Assembly: GCF_000003815.2 (NCBI RefSeq)
Contig: NC_049985.1
Coordinates: 9,896,543 to 9,960,542 of the forward strand
DNA: 64,000 bases
DNA from: Branchiostoma floridae
Lineage: Eukaryota > Chordata > Leptocardii > Amphioxiformes > Branchiostomatidae
Direction of reading: 5' to 3'
The notes under the pieces were generated by a model. It had not been told where the DNA came from and did not search any database. It worked only from the letters and a program-made list of their open reading frames with translations. The position numbers were made by a program, and so were the translations under genes. Each line of letters opens with the position of its first letter. The stretch's first letter is position 1. Positions 48,501 to 58,628 of the stretch are shown here, piece by piece.

Positions 48501-51393
48501 TTGCGTTGTGTGGCCCAAGGGCTATTGAAACGGAGATGGGCGCCGCCCTATGCGCCATCAGGCGCGGGAAGGACTTTAACCCTTTAACTATACAACCAGT
48601 GGGGCTAACTCATCAAGCAACGATATGGTGAATGAATATAGAAATGCTCCATTTAATGTAGTCTGAGGGATACTGTCAACCTATTTAGGTTGTTGAGTAG
48701 GTTATGAATGTCTCGTAGGGACTATAAAAATGTTATCTCATAGGTGGATGTAACACTTGTTGTTGCCAGGTCCTTCTCCTCCCTGTGCTACACAGCAGAT
48801 GGCACCTGTATCCTGGCAGGGGGGAGGAGTAAGAACATTTGTATCTACCATGTGGCAGAACAGCTGCTCATCAAGAAGTTTGAGATCTCCTGTAATCTCA
48901 GCTTTGATGCAATGGAGGTGGGTTTACAACATGTTACTTTTGTTCATACAGTTTGATGTACTCATTCAGGGCCTCTCTCATCCTCTTGACAATGACAACT
49001 AATGGTAGTACATGTACAAAGCTTGAAAGTTCATTTGTGTTGGTATACTTGTATATAGCTATCTCTTCAAGATTATAAATAGGAGATTGTATAGTACGTG
49101 ACAGGATATAGGCTGAGGTTTTTGCCCAATCTTTTTTCTTTTATGAGATTATACGCCAAAGGTTAGAATATACTTTTTCTTCAATTCCATATTTTAAACA
49201 AGGTTAACAATTGTCCTGGTTTCCCATTTTTTCAGGAATACCTGGACAGGAGAAAGATGACGGAGTGGGGCAGCCTGGCATTGGTGGATGAAGGACAGGA
49301 GGAGGGGGAGGGGGGCACAGCCATCAGCTTACCTGGGGTCAGGAAAGGTCAGTTAGGAACATTTTTTATACCTGAAGGCATGTTTTTGAAGTGTTTCTTT
49401 GATAACAGGATGAATGAAACAAATGAGATTTGATAGATTTTTAAATGATAATAGGCTAGTTGGTAACAATGATCTTGTATCTTGTCTTACTGCAGGTGAC
49501 ATGGCGTCTCGGCACTGGAAGCCAGAGGTCAGGGTATCGTGTGTGCAGTTTTCTCCTACAGGTATTGCAGACATTTCTACATTTAAGACCAAAAAAATTC
49601 TGATTGAAAATCATATCTCTTAGTTGACAAAGTTTAGGTTTTTCCTTCATCTATTTCAGTTAGGTTTGTATCGTGTTTTTTTCTGTCTTTCTCCCAAGGT
49701 CGTGCCTTTGCCACCACCACCACCGAGGGCCTCATGGTCTACTCCCTGGACAACAGTTTGACCTTTGATCCATTTGACCTCGACATGGACATCACCCCAG
49801 CGACCATCAGGAGGATGCTGGGAAGGAAAGAGTATGCCACAGCCCTGATGATGTCATTCCGGCTGAACGAGGGAGCTGTGATACAGGAGGTGGTAGAGAC
49901 CATTCCACACACAGAAGGTAGGGACAGCTTGATTTTTAGAAAATAATTAGTTTGACTGACATGGAAACACAATTAGTGATAGGCTATTACTAAGGGAGGT
50001 CTTATGTGTTTAAAACTGGTAGATTTTGGCTATCAGGTTCCAAAAACTGCTCACATTGTACATCCATAAGTTCATCAATCAGGTTAGTTAACTTGAAGGA
50101 GACAAGATTTGGTGAGTCTTCTTTAGTGTGTTGGAAACTATTTCCACCTTTTCCATAAGGCATATCAGGATATTCTCAGTAGGGTCTTAATTGTGCTGAA
50201 GATGTGGCTGTCTTTAAACCTGGACTAACTTCTTGCCTGTTCATCTGTTGTACAGTTTCCCACGTGAGCCAGACATTACCAGACACATACGTTGATCGAA
50301 TGTTGCTGTTTGTGGCCAGTCAGTTGGAGACGTCACGTCACCTGGAGTTCTACCTCACCTGGTGCCAGACACTCCTGATGTTACATGGACAAAGACTGAA
50401 GAACAGGTGTGTGTGTGTGTGTTAGCATATTTATCTATATAAACGTGTGTGCAAATTTGTCTCTTGTGAAATGTAAATGTCTGGACACCAGTTCTACTTC
50501 ACCTGACACTACAGTACAAAGGCTGAATAATTGGTAGGTGTGTGTGTGTGTGTGTGCGTGCGTGCGTGCGTGTGTGAGAATTTCTTCAACATGTGCTTGT
50601 GTGCGCACCTACATACATAAAACAATGTTTGTCAATTTTTCTACAGATCTATGTCAGTTTTGGCCATGTTGAGAGCACTGCAGAAGAGCGTTACAAGGAG
50701 ATATGAAGACATCAGCAAATTGTGAGTAAAGCAGTACTGATAGCTTGAGATTAAGACGACTCAGTGTGTACCTGTAGTACTGTGCAAGTATGCATATGGC
50801 GTGTTATTCATGCGGTTATATCTGCAGGCACTATATTCTGACCTAACCACAAGTGTATTTTCTCTGTACATCCTCTCAGTGGCCCAACAGAAAGCTGATG
50901 TTTGATCATCAGTTGTTGGGCTGATTGACAGAATTTTTCAATCCTCCAAGGTTACTTACTGTAAATGTTGAAACTTTTGCAGTGGTTTTATTTTCTAGCT
51001 TTTTGGGGTCCCTTTCCACTGTGAATTCATGACACACAAATCCAATGTACCACTGCTATTGTACAAAAGTGTTTCACCTACGAATAAAAAAAAAAATACA
51101 CAGAAACCTCCTTTTCCCTCCCACTGCCAAATAAAACCACTGTAGAAGCAAATGAAGTTACTGTATTATCCATATGCATGTAGTCTAATGTACTCTGTAT
51201 GTTTTCTCCCAGGTGTGACAGTAACAGGTACAGTCTGCAGTACATCCTCTCAGTAGCACAGCAGGATGGCAGCAGGAAACGGAAGGCAGGAGGGGAGGAG
51301 GAGGAGGAGGGAGAGATGGAGGAACTTGGAGAAGAGGACTCCTCCGTACAGATGTCTGAAGACGATCTCCCCATGAAATCACACCACATCTGA
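42504..51393 (+). CDS. PWP2: Periodic tryptophan protein 2 (PWP2/UTP1), UTP-B subunit of the small-subunit processome
   Basis: Twenty-one exons: 42504-42521, 42797-42909, 43446-43540, 43674-43773, 44157-44300, 44617-44752, 45187-45319, 45483-45543, 45655-45798, 46168-46375, 46744-46892, 47171-47318, 47510-47660, 47999-48179, 48770-48917, 49236-49347, 49496-49561, 49699-49917, 50256-50406, 50647-50721 and 51213-51393. They total 2733 nt (910 aa; about 919 in human). PWP2 helps assemble the nucleolar complex that processes pre-18S rRNA. It starts [20 protein letters not shown], followed by two WD40 propellers' worth of repeats, for example [20 protein letters not shown] and [20 protein letters not shown]. 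The Utp12-type C-terminal helical domain ([20 protein letters not shown]) and an acidic tail follow. A short acidic insert sits in exons 7-8. The exon-4 donor is weak (GTGGAT). A poly(A) signal AATAAA lies near 51423. Introns carry a hairpin MITE and a SINE. Confidence 0.97.
42979..43108. repeat. Imperfect inverted repeat in PWP2 intron 2
   Basis: The left arm around TATGATTAGCCAGAGTGACG and the right arm GGACGTCATACTAATCATAA are imperfect reverse complements about 75 bp apart. A MITE is possible. No target duplication was identified. Confidence 0.4.
47802..47900. mobile_element. 93-bp hairpin MITE in PWP2 intron 13
   Basis: Almost the whole element (47805-47897) folds on itself. The left arm GACCCCATTCACACTCAGAA is mirrored by TTCTGAGTGTGAATGGGGTC, and pairing continues inward with few mismatches to a centre near 47850. 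A TAT trinucleotide flanks both sides (47802-47804, 47898-47900). Confidence 0.75.
48301..48597 (+). mobile_element. tRNA-derived SINE in PWP2 intron 14, with target-site duplication
   Basis: The SINE (48310-48588) opens GGTGCAATGGCCTAGTGGGT, containing an RNA polymerase III A box (TGGCCTAGTGG). The B box (GTTCGATCC) lies about 45 bp further on, in the expected tRNA arrangement. A conserved-looking body (about 48400-48575, including GGCGCCGCCCTATGCGCC) follows. Perfect 9-bp duplications TATACAACC flank it (48301-48309, 48589-48597), as left by LINE-type reverse transcription. Confidence 0.88.
50957..51165. mobile_element. Tc1/mariner-like MITE in the last intron of PWP2
   Basis: Begins CTGTAAATGTTGAAAC after a TA, with GCAGTGGTTTTATTTTC. 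The right end carries the inverted AAATAAAACCACTG, then GTTACTG and TA. It is the same family as 28396-28591, more diverged at its right end. Confidence 0.65.
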
Positions 51394-51737
51394 CAGATTT
51401 CTTAAACGTTTTAATTTCTGACAAATAAACTCCATACATTCTGCTCTGAAGTTGTTTTCTGACATCTTATTGGTGGATGGAATAGCTATTTTGAGATATT
51501 GTAATATTACATGGATAAGGCCTACAGCGTAACCATCAGCCTCAGGGCATATGCTTCTGTACAAGGTGTCATATCACTTTTAACGCATGATCACTTAGGG
51601 GATAGTTTCAGTGAGCTTGTTTACTAAGATGGGTCCTGGTTTTCAAAATATTTGATACAACCAAGACTTGAAGCCCAGCCCACAAGTCCTAAAGGCTCTT
51701 CTGCAATCTGAGTCCTAAGATTTACACCATTGAGTTA

Positions 51738-54206
51738 TCATAATCCCATTTGGATCGTCCGTTTCCTCAAACTCGCCATGTAGTCGCTTGCCTTGTCATA
51801 CCCTGTTGGATCACGTTTCTTGGGCGGAGGCGGGCCCTCTTCTAGCCTCACCAGGTAATGGCAGTATCCGCAGTGCATGATGCCAAAGTATCCGCGGCCA
51901 TGGTAACGAATTGCCTGAGTATGGCGACCCTTCAACGCCAGAGACTCCGCTATGAAGGGAAACAGATCACACATGTTGAAGACACTGCAAGGATATTCAA
52001 GCTATAAGATCAAGCCATAAGATCAAAAGCTAATAGAAATTCGAAAGGTTACCTTCTAGTGGTAATTAGTTATTGCTGATATCCTGGGTTGTTTCACTTT
52101 TCCCCATTGCACTTAGAAGTTCTAATAGACCATTAAATGACCATAAAAAGTGGCAACTCTGCATGTAAAAGTATTAAGTACAGAAGATGACATGATATAT
52201 TACCCAATGATAAGATACATAGACTTTAAATCTAATACACTCTAAACCCAGGCCTTGTCTAATCTTTGCCTATTTTGGGACGCAATATTGTTAACAAGGC
52301 AACTTACCGATCCACAGGTTTGACTTGTATTCAACATTACACTCCTTGACTGCTTTTTCCTGTGCTTCCAACAATACCTCCTCGATGAGACGTGCACCTT
52401 TTTTGGAGATAGCCTGGAGCTGAACCAGAGCCTCATCAATACTCATTCCTCTCACCTGGAAAAGAGTAGAATTAGAATTAGAACTGTTGAGATACTGAAC
52501 ATGCCAAAAGTTATATAAATTGTAGGCTGTCTTCTGGTGTCTTTAGCCTGTTAGTTTAACACCACTATTATTATAGTTATGAAATGAAAATCAGGAGAGA
52601 ACCTACCATGGTGGCAAGGTACCACAGTTTGTGGTGGCTGTACTTGAAATTCCTTCTGCTTACCCAGATGGACTGCAAGACATGGAACACATGTTAACTT
52701 GTTATAAACATGAAGTCTACATACACAAGGCCCTACCTAAAAATGAGTGATGTACATCTAATACAGTAGGGTCCTCTTCAATAGGTAGTTTTAAATAACC
52801 TTTCCCTTGTCAGTCCTAGTTTTCATGTTGACCAGTTCTGCAGTACTTTGGACTGTTAAAATTTGATAAGACGTTTCACAGAGATCAGAATGCATGTGCG
52901 GTGACAGGAATTCTAGGTAATATGTCAAAGGCAAAGTTCTCGGAAAAGATAACAGTCCTTGTCTCGACCATTGTTTCGATTTACATAACAATGTCCAGAC
53001 AGCTTTTTTCTTTTCTTTTTCAGGGCCTCTACCATTGACATACCGGTATTACCTAGAAGTCCTATTGCCGCATATGCCTTCTGGTCTCTGTGAAAGGGTT
53101 TATTGCTTAATATTGGTGTGGCCTAAATGGTATGCGATAGGATATCAGTATACAGCTCTTACTGCAGGGTTTCTGGGTTCCCCTGGAGCCTGGGGCGGCA
53201 ACACTTTGCGGTTCTTTGTGTCCCAGCGCCTTTTTCCATCCCGATCCTCCTGATCTCGTGCTCTGGCGACAGTGGTGGTGTGTAGGCAGCGGGCTAGGGA
53301 CTGATGTACAGCTGGGGAACAGCTGGCTGACAGTTGGGCAGCAGCTATTCTGTTGGTGACAGCAGCTGTACCATATAACCTTGGTGAGAAAAGGATAGAG
53401 GATGATCTTGTATATTCTGTATTGTGCAAAACAGAGAGCAAAAACCCCTAACCTTCACATGCATAAAACATGTATTTAGGGACAGCGGCTATTCTGTTGG
53501 TGACAGCAGCTACATACCCTGTAACCTTGGTGTCAAAAGAATTGAGAATGATCTTGTAATCTGGATTACATATTCTGTATTATACAAAAACTATCAAAGC
53601 ATAAGCCTCTAACCTTTAACATATATAACGTTATGTATAAAACATGTACAAAGTATTTAGTCTGAGAGGAAATTTGAAAAGAAGATGTAAGGGGACATGG
53701 CAAATATTTTCAAGAAAGTGACTTCCTTACCTTGTTGCACTGGCAACATTTTGAGACAGCACTATAGCTAGTCTCTGCAGACCTGAAATCGACAGTGTCA
53801 TAATTTGGCGTTTAGTATTTTGGTACCTAGCTAGCAATGTACAAAAACAATGTATATGCTGATTCCATACGCATAACTTGATTTAACAAAATTATATAAG
53901 CTTGATTCGGTAATTTCATGTTTGATTCGTAGATGAAAAAGAGCGATCAGGGGCTAAACAAAACGCAGATTTCTAGGGCGTAACGTTACGTGATCCAAGA
54001 AAAAAAAGATGGGGAGGGGGGCGAGTTTAAAGATGTCATCTTTCCTTTCCACCATAGTGATACTGAAAACAGATATCTAACAGGTTAACAATCGGAAAAC
54101 AGAGATTAAACACGTTAAAAATCTTCTATCCTACGAATATCTGTCGGATCATACGAGGTAAACTAACAAATATTTTCCACGCACCTTTCGACAAGGACGC
54201 TGCCAT
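51738..54206 (-). CDS. MRPL22: Mitochondrial large-subunit ribosomal protein L22 (uL22m)
   Basis: Minus-strand exons: 54206-54185, 53782-53731, 53379-53163, 52672-52607, 52455-52308 and 51949-51738, totalling 717 nt (238 aa; about 206 in human). uL22m lines the exit tunnel of the mitochondrial 39S subunit. Conserved stretches: [60 protein letters not shown] and [14 protein letters not shown], the last matching the proline run typical of the animal protein. The first ~60 residues are Ala/Arg/Ser-rich with few acids, as expected of a mitochondrial import signal, and are longer than usual. The start codon lies in AAGATGGCAGC, a YY1-like element common at mitochondrial ribosomal protein promoters. 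A MITE begins about 30 bp upstream of the ATG. Convergent with PWP2, with 344 bp between stop codons. Confidence 0.96.
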
Positions 54207-54234
54207 CTTTGCCGCAAATCGTCACCAGTTGACG

Positions 54235-54465
54235 TAAACCAGTCGGTATATGTCACTCTCCAAGAAGAGGTTAGGCTAGGCTGGTTTTTTTTTGGGGGGG
54301 GGGGGGGTATGCGTTTTTTATAGGGCTTTCTCTTTGTACCGTTTTGTTTGTCTAAAGCGACACAGTAAGAACGCATAAAAACGGCAAAAAAAAAGATAGC
54401 CGGAGCCTAACCTCTGCTTGGAGAGAAACATAATTAACGTTATAATTAACGTTACCGACTGGTTA
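54235..54465. mobile_element. MITE in the MRPL22 promoter / 5' flank
   Basis: Outer inverted ends AACCAGTCGGTA (54237-54248) and TACCGACTGGTT (54453-54464) enclose a second inverted pair, CTCCAAGAAGAGGTTAGGCT and AGCCTAACCTCTGCTTGGAG. A T-run plus a G-run (about 54280-54307) and an A-run lie between them. TA at the left end and near-TA at the right suggest a Tc1/mariner-type insertion, but the exact ends are uncertain. Confidence 0.68.
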
Positions 54466-55859
54466 TGGCTATTCCATCTGATTCGGGATTTGAGGGGGCC
54501 GGGTAACAAAAATGATTTAAAAATGTGACTTGTTTTTCTACCTTTGCTTCAACAAACTTTGGGTATAAGGTATCTTAAATGCATGAGGCAAGGGCTCTTC
54601 TCTCTCATTCTTTCCCTCTTCCTCCATTTCTACGGTAAAAAGTCTACCATGCTTCCTGTTCTGCTCCTTCGAATCCTGTCATCGATAACTTGCTACTTAC
54701 AAACTAGCATATCTACCATTTCCTATCTCCCCATTCAGGAGCAGAAACAGGGCGAAACTTTGGAACTATGAACTCTAACAGGCCTCCTACTAGTCTGGCC
54801 CATAAAGGGAGGGCCGGCTCCATAGTGTCATAGACACACATTAGTTGTGTACTTTTCCATCACTTAACAGTTGAATTTTGCGACGCATCCTTGACTATCT
54901 GACTTGAGAATACATAGACCATGGTACCATGATCGGTCCTCTGTCACAGACCTGCCGTGCGGAGCCCTATAACCTTACGATGAGAACTTTGGACCAATTC
55001 TGTCTGGGACATGTGTTCGAACTGATGATTGATCGACCAAAACGTATGAAATTTCAGCCATCAACTTTCCACAAGTCTACAAAGGTGTTCAACCGAAGTA
55101 AAACAGTATTTGAACGGCATCAGCACGGACGATTTGGGTTCCCTCACTGAATAAATTAACGGTTAGCTTCGCTTGATAGCTACATTGGATTTCACCATAG
55201 TAACATTTATGCGGAAGGAATTGCTCTAAATCATACTAAGAAATTAGTCCAAATATAATACGTTAAAATATGTAACGTTACGGGGTAGGCCACACACGAG
55301 AGCTAAATCTCAAACGTTTTGAAAAGAGACGATGCATACGTTTGTAGGGAGTGTCGTAACGTTTTTACTGCCCCATGACACATTTTGACAAAGCAGTTGG
55401 CCATGAAAGCCTGGTTCGCCGCCCGCCAAAGCGAGCCGGGAGAAAAGACGCCAAGGTAAGGAATGACTGCTGAATGAGCCCCGTGTCTGTGGTATAATAG
55501 TGGGCGGGGAGACAGGTGGAATTTTGGCGGGTTGCCTGGAGTCGGCCACGGTCATGACGACAGTGGATTCCTTTGAACTTACGAGCAGATCGTCTCTTCA
55601 CATTGCCGTAGGGTTTTGGGTAGGAAGGTTTTTGCCTGCCTTGCACTGCGACATTTCAGTGAAGCTAGAAACCGGAATTAGTCGTTTAATCGTAAAGTTA
55701 TCATCCACGTCAATCTTTCTTTCTTTCTGAACGTCTAACCGGGAAAGCCTTTCAATCCGATAAAGTAGCGTCTTGCAGACCCAACAAGTGGTTGTAGCTA
55801 GCTACATATTAGGCTACCCGCCTATCAAGTAGAACCTTTGAGCGCACGACAACGGCGCC
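54466..55859. other. Intergenic region between MRPL22 and the kringle gene
   Basis: No recognisable exon was found. Open frames up to 93 codons (55365-55646, minus) lack domain character. The last few hundred bases probably hold the promoter and 5' UTR of the kringle gene starting at 55860. Confidence 0.45.
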
Positions 55860-58628
55860 ATGCGCCGGTCTAGACTGTCAAGACGACCCCCGACAAGCCG
55901 GGGCGAGAGAAGCCCGTGGGTGGAGGTAGTTTGGACCGTCACTCTCCTGATCGCTGTCGCTTCAGTTGGCAAGGGTAAGCTCGTACAAGTTTGTGAATTT
56001 CTTTTGGTAACCAACATTATGTTTTGTTTGATCCTCTAATGTGGTACATGTAATGTTATCAATTATTGATCAAAGATGTAAACTTTACCTTTACCCAGGG
56101 CACATTTCCCACGATGAATATTGACACACGATTTGACCCGATGTATATTTGCTGAAGTTACTTTACCATTTAACAAAATAAGTATGCACTCCGTAATCAA
56201 TACACCCACGTGTACTTATACCTAATGGTGGAATGAATCATAGTGTATTTGTTCAGCGAAAAGAATAGTAAAAGTTGTCAAAAAAGACTAAATAATCAGC
56301 TTTTCGGCAACCTGGGTCTTCTCAGGCTGCATAGTTCCTCTTAAACATTCTTATCCTACTTGGCCAACCTCTTTTTTGCTATTTTCTCAGTCATTAAATC
56401 GGTCTTGTGCATGTGGAAATCAGAATAATCGCACACAAACTCTCAAGATCGTACGGTCGATATAACGATCGTATTAGGCACATGTTCGTGTGGCTACTCT
56501 GATCGATACACTGCTCCAAGCAGATCCTACGGTAGCATAAGATAGTATCAAAAGCTGCCAGAGGAGTGAAGCCGGCCTAGGAGTAGGAGTGTGTTTGGCT
56601 ACCGCTGGCTGATGACCCCCTTTGGTCAACTGTACTCTTAGCCAGCTTTGATACTATCTTATGCCACTGTTAAGATTGACACCTGAAGATTAACACCGCT
56701 CTTGTCTCAGGGGAAGATAACGTCGACTGCTACACGGCGGAAGACAAAGGTGCGAGTTACATCGGCACGGTCAACGTCACCGTCAACGGGCTGGTGTGCC
56801 AGCGGTGGGACCAGCAGGCACCCTGGGTCAGTACAACAGCCGTAACTATGGCGACGGGAGCGACACACTATCGATTTTGTCATGTTGTTGTTGTATAAAT
56901 ATTGGCCTATGTGTACAAGTCCAAATATCATACAGAATTAGTCATGTCCCGAAATGGACTAAAGTGACTCATTCCATTTACACGATAGTGGAAGAAATAT
57001 CAGAAAATACCAAGGACGTTATATATCCTTGAAAATACCTAGCCTGGAATCCAGCCGAATCATAGCTCCTGAGTCTCTTCTGTTCTCACACCCCAAGGGC
57101 AGAAGCACTGTGGGACAGAAGAGACTTGGGAGCTATAATAAGGCTGGGTACCAGGCTAGAAAATACCGTATTGTCACCCTGATGACATTGTCCTGTAAAG
57201 TCCGTATGGTCACAGTCTTCTCATGTAACCGCTCGGTCACATGTGCCGTAGGTCGTCTATTTTGGTGTCCTAAAATTTTCAAGCAGGTTGTGACAGAACC
57301 AACTGCCGACAAGGGTCCAAGGCAGCCTTGTCCGTAAAAAGACAGATGAGGTATATACGACACATGCAAGAATGTCTTCACGTTCGCACGACAATTGCAC
57401 GACGTATGTGACCAGACCATTACTAGTACATTATTTTGGCAATCTCAAAATAGCAAGATGTATGCATTTCATGAAATAGACGTATCACTTCATCACAATA
57501 AAAGAAATGTAAGCTTTTGCCTTTACCTATATGAATGGGCCGATGTAACTTCAGAAATAAGATTGAATCATGGCCGGCTGTCAGAAAAGACCAGCAATCA
57601 GCGACGCAGTACAAAAAGAAATGGCCAGCAAAAGTGCCAAAAAGGCCATAGAGAGCCTGCTATGGAGGCTAGATGTAACTACCCTACGGGATAATACACC
57701 GGCTTCGGTACCGTAGCCTATTGTATTACATATACATACACGGTGACATTCTGTACATCTAACTAACTGTATAACGGATACACTATATACCTAACGAAGG
57801 CGCTCAAAATCACTCTGTCTCTCTTCCTCCCCCTGTAGACCCACCGGTGGAATCCGTCCAATCATCCGGATAAGAATCTGGCCAGTAACTACTGCCGCAA
57901 CCCTGACAACGGATCCGGGCCCTGGTGTTACACCACCAACCCAGATGTCAGCTTTGAGTACTGTAATGTCTCTGTCTGTCCGAATGGTGAGTACTGTAAC
58001 ATATCTGTCTGTCCGAATGGTGAGTACTGTAACATCTCTGTCTGGTGAGTACTATAACATCTCTGTCTGGTGAGTACTATAACATCTCTGTATGTCTGTC
58101 CGAACGGTGAGTATTGTAACATCTCTTTCTGGTGAGTACTAATATTGTGACATCTCTGTCCGAATGGTGAGTACTGTAATATCTCTGTCTGTCCGTATAG
58201 TGAATACTGTCAATTCATTTGAGTGAACGGTTATGTAGCATTATGTAGCATTTTGATTTTAAACGATTAGAATGTTGGCTCTGGATAATAAACAAAATGA
58301 TATGAAATGAAGAGTACATTTAACTACTGTACATTCAATTACCCCCCTTTACCGTGTAAGTGAATGCTGTTCATAAGCCGTGCACAATGTTATACGACAG
58401 TGACTACTGCCGTCCCCACAACGACCACATTGGCGACAACGACCACAACAGCAACGACCACAACGGCAACAACAACCACAATGCCAACAACAACCACGGC
58501 AACTACCACAACGGCGACAACGACCAAATTGGCAACAACAACCACATTGGCAACAACAACCAGGGCAGCAACAACGTCCCTGTCAGGAGCAACTGTCGTG
58601 ACCACAGCAACAGCAGCGGCAAACTCAG
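55860..58628 (+). CDS. Single-kringle protein with Thr-rich mucin-like segment (3' end uncertain)
   Basis: Exons: 55860-55974 (Arg-rich start, then the hydrophobic segment VVWTVTLLIAVASVG, a signal peptide or anchor), an exon from about 56711 to 56826, and 57839-57986. The last two together encode a complete kringle. Its six cysteines sit in CYTAED, LVCQRW, NYCRNP, PWCYTT, FEYC and SVC, and the hallmark NPDNGSGPWCYT is present. A likely fourth exon, 58401-58628, is phase 1-1 (228 nt) and encodes about 76 residues of Thr/Ala repeats (VPTTTTLATTTTTATTTT), a mucin-like stalk for O-glycosylation. A possible terminal exon at 58970-59118 is in phase and reaches a stop, but its sequence is not convincing. 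Kringles bind proteins or lysine-bearing ligands and are extracellular. This protein's partner is unknown. The donor after the kringle is duplicated in a minisatellite. Confidence 0.8.
56531..56668. repeat. Inverted repeat in intron 1 of the kringle gene
   Basis: Left GCATAAGATAGTATCAAAAG and right CTTTGATACTATCTTATGCC are near-perfect inverted copies about 80 bp apart. Probably a MITE. No target duplication was found. Confidence 0.6.
57003..57039. mobile_element. Ultra-short palindromic insertion, copy 2, with 9-bp direct repeats
   Basis: AAGGACGTTATATATCCTT (57012-57030, 19 bp, three bases shorter than copy 1) lies between perfect 9-bp direct repeats GAAAATACC (57003-57011, 57031-57039). 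Confidence 0.8.
57031..57167. mobile_element. 119-bp MITE abutting the short palindrome, with 9-bp direct repeats
   Basis: The element (57040-57158) has inverted ends TAGCCTGGAATCCAGCC and, inverted from the right, TAGCCTGGTACCCAGCC. The arms pair over about 44 bp with mismatches. It is flanked by GAAAATACC at 57031-57039 and 57159-57167, the same 9-mer that flanks the short palindrome on its left. Confidence 0.8.
57225..57425. repeat. Dispersed repeat, copy in intron 2 of the kringle gene
   Basis: Shares ordered blocks with 31745-31965 (AAGCAGGTTGTGACAGAA; TATGTGACCAGACC). Ends carry GGTCACATGTG and CGTATGTGACCAGACC, roughly inverted, so a MITE is likely. Confidence 0.5.
57954..58210 (+). 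repeat. Minisatellite built from the kringle exon end and its splice donor
   Basis: Units of 33 bp (some shortened to 25) contain GAGTACTGTAAC, ATCTCTGTCTGTCCGAAT and the donor GGTGAGT. Exon/donor boundaries fall at 57986, 58019, 58044, 58069, 58106, 58131 and 58166, each followed by GTGAG. The next unit (about 58200) has lost its GT. The first two units are in frame (11 codons, GEYCNISVCPN). Reading through the third gives a TGA at once. Confidence 0.9.

Noticed and set aside
51185-51439. 84-codon Pro/Ser-rich minus-strand frame at the PWP2 3' end
   Set aside because: Antisense of the Glu-rich PWP2 tail codons.
57954-58210. CRISPR-like array
   Set aside because: Units are contiguous degenerate copies of an exon end with no unique spacers, in an animal gene.
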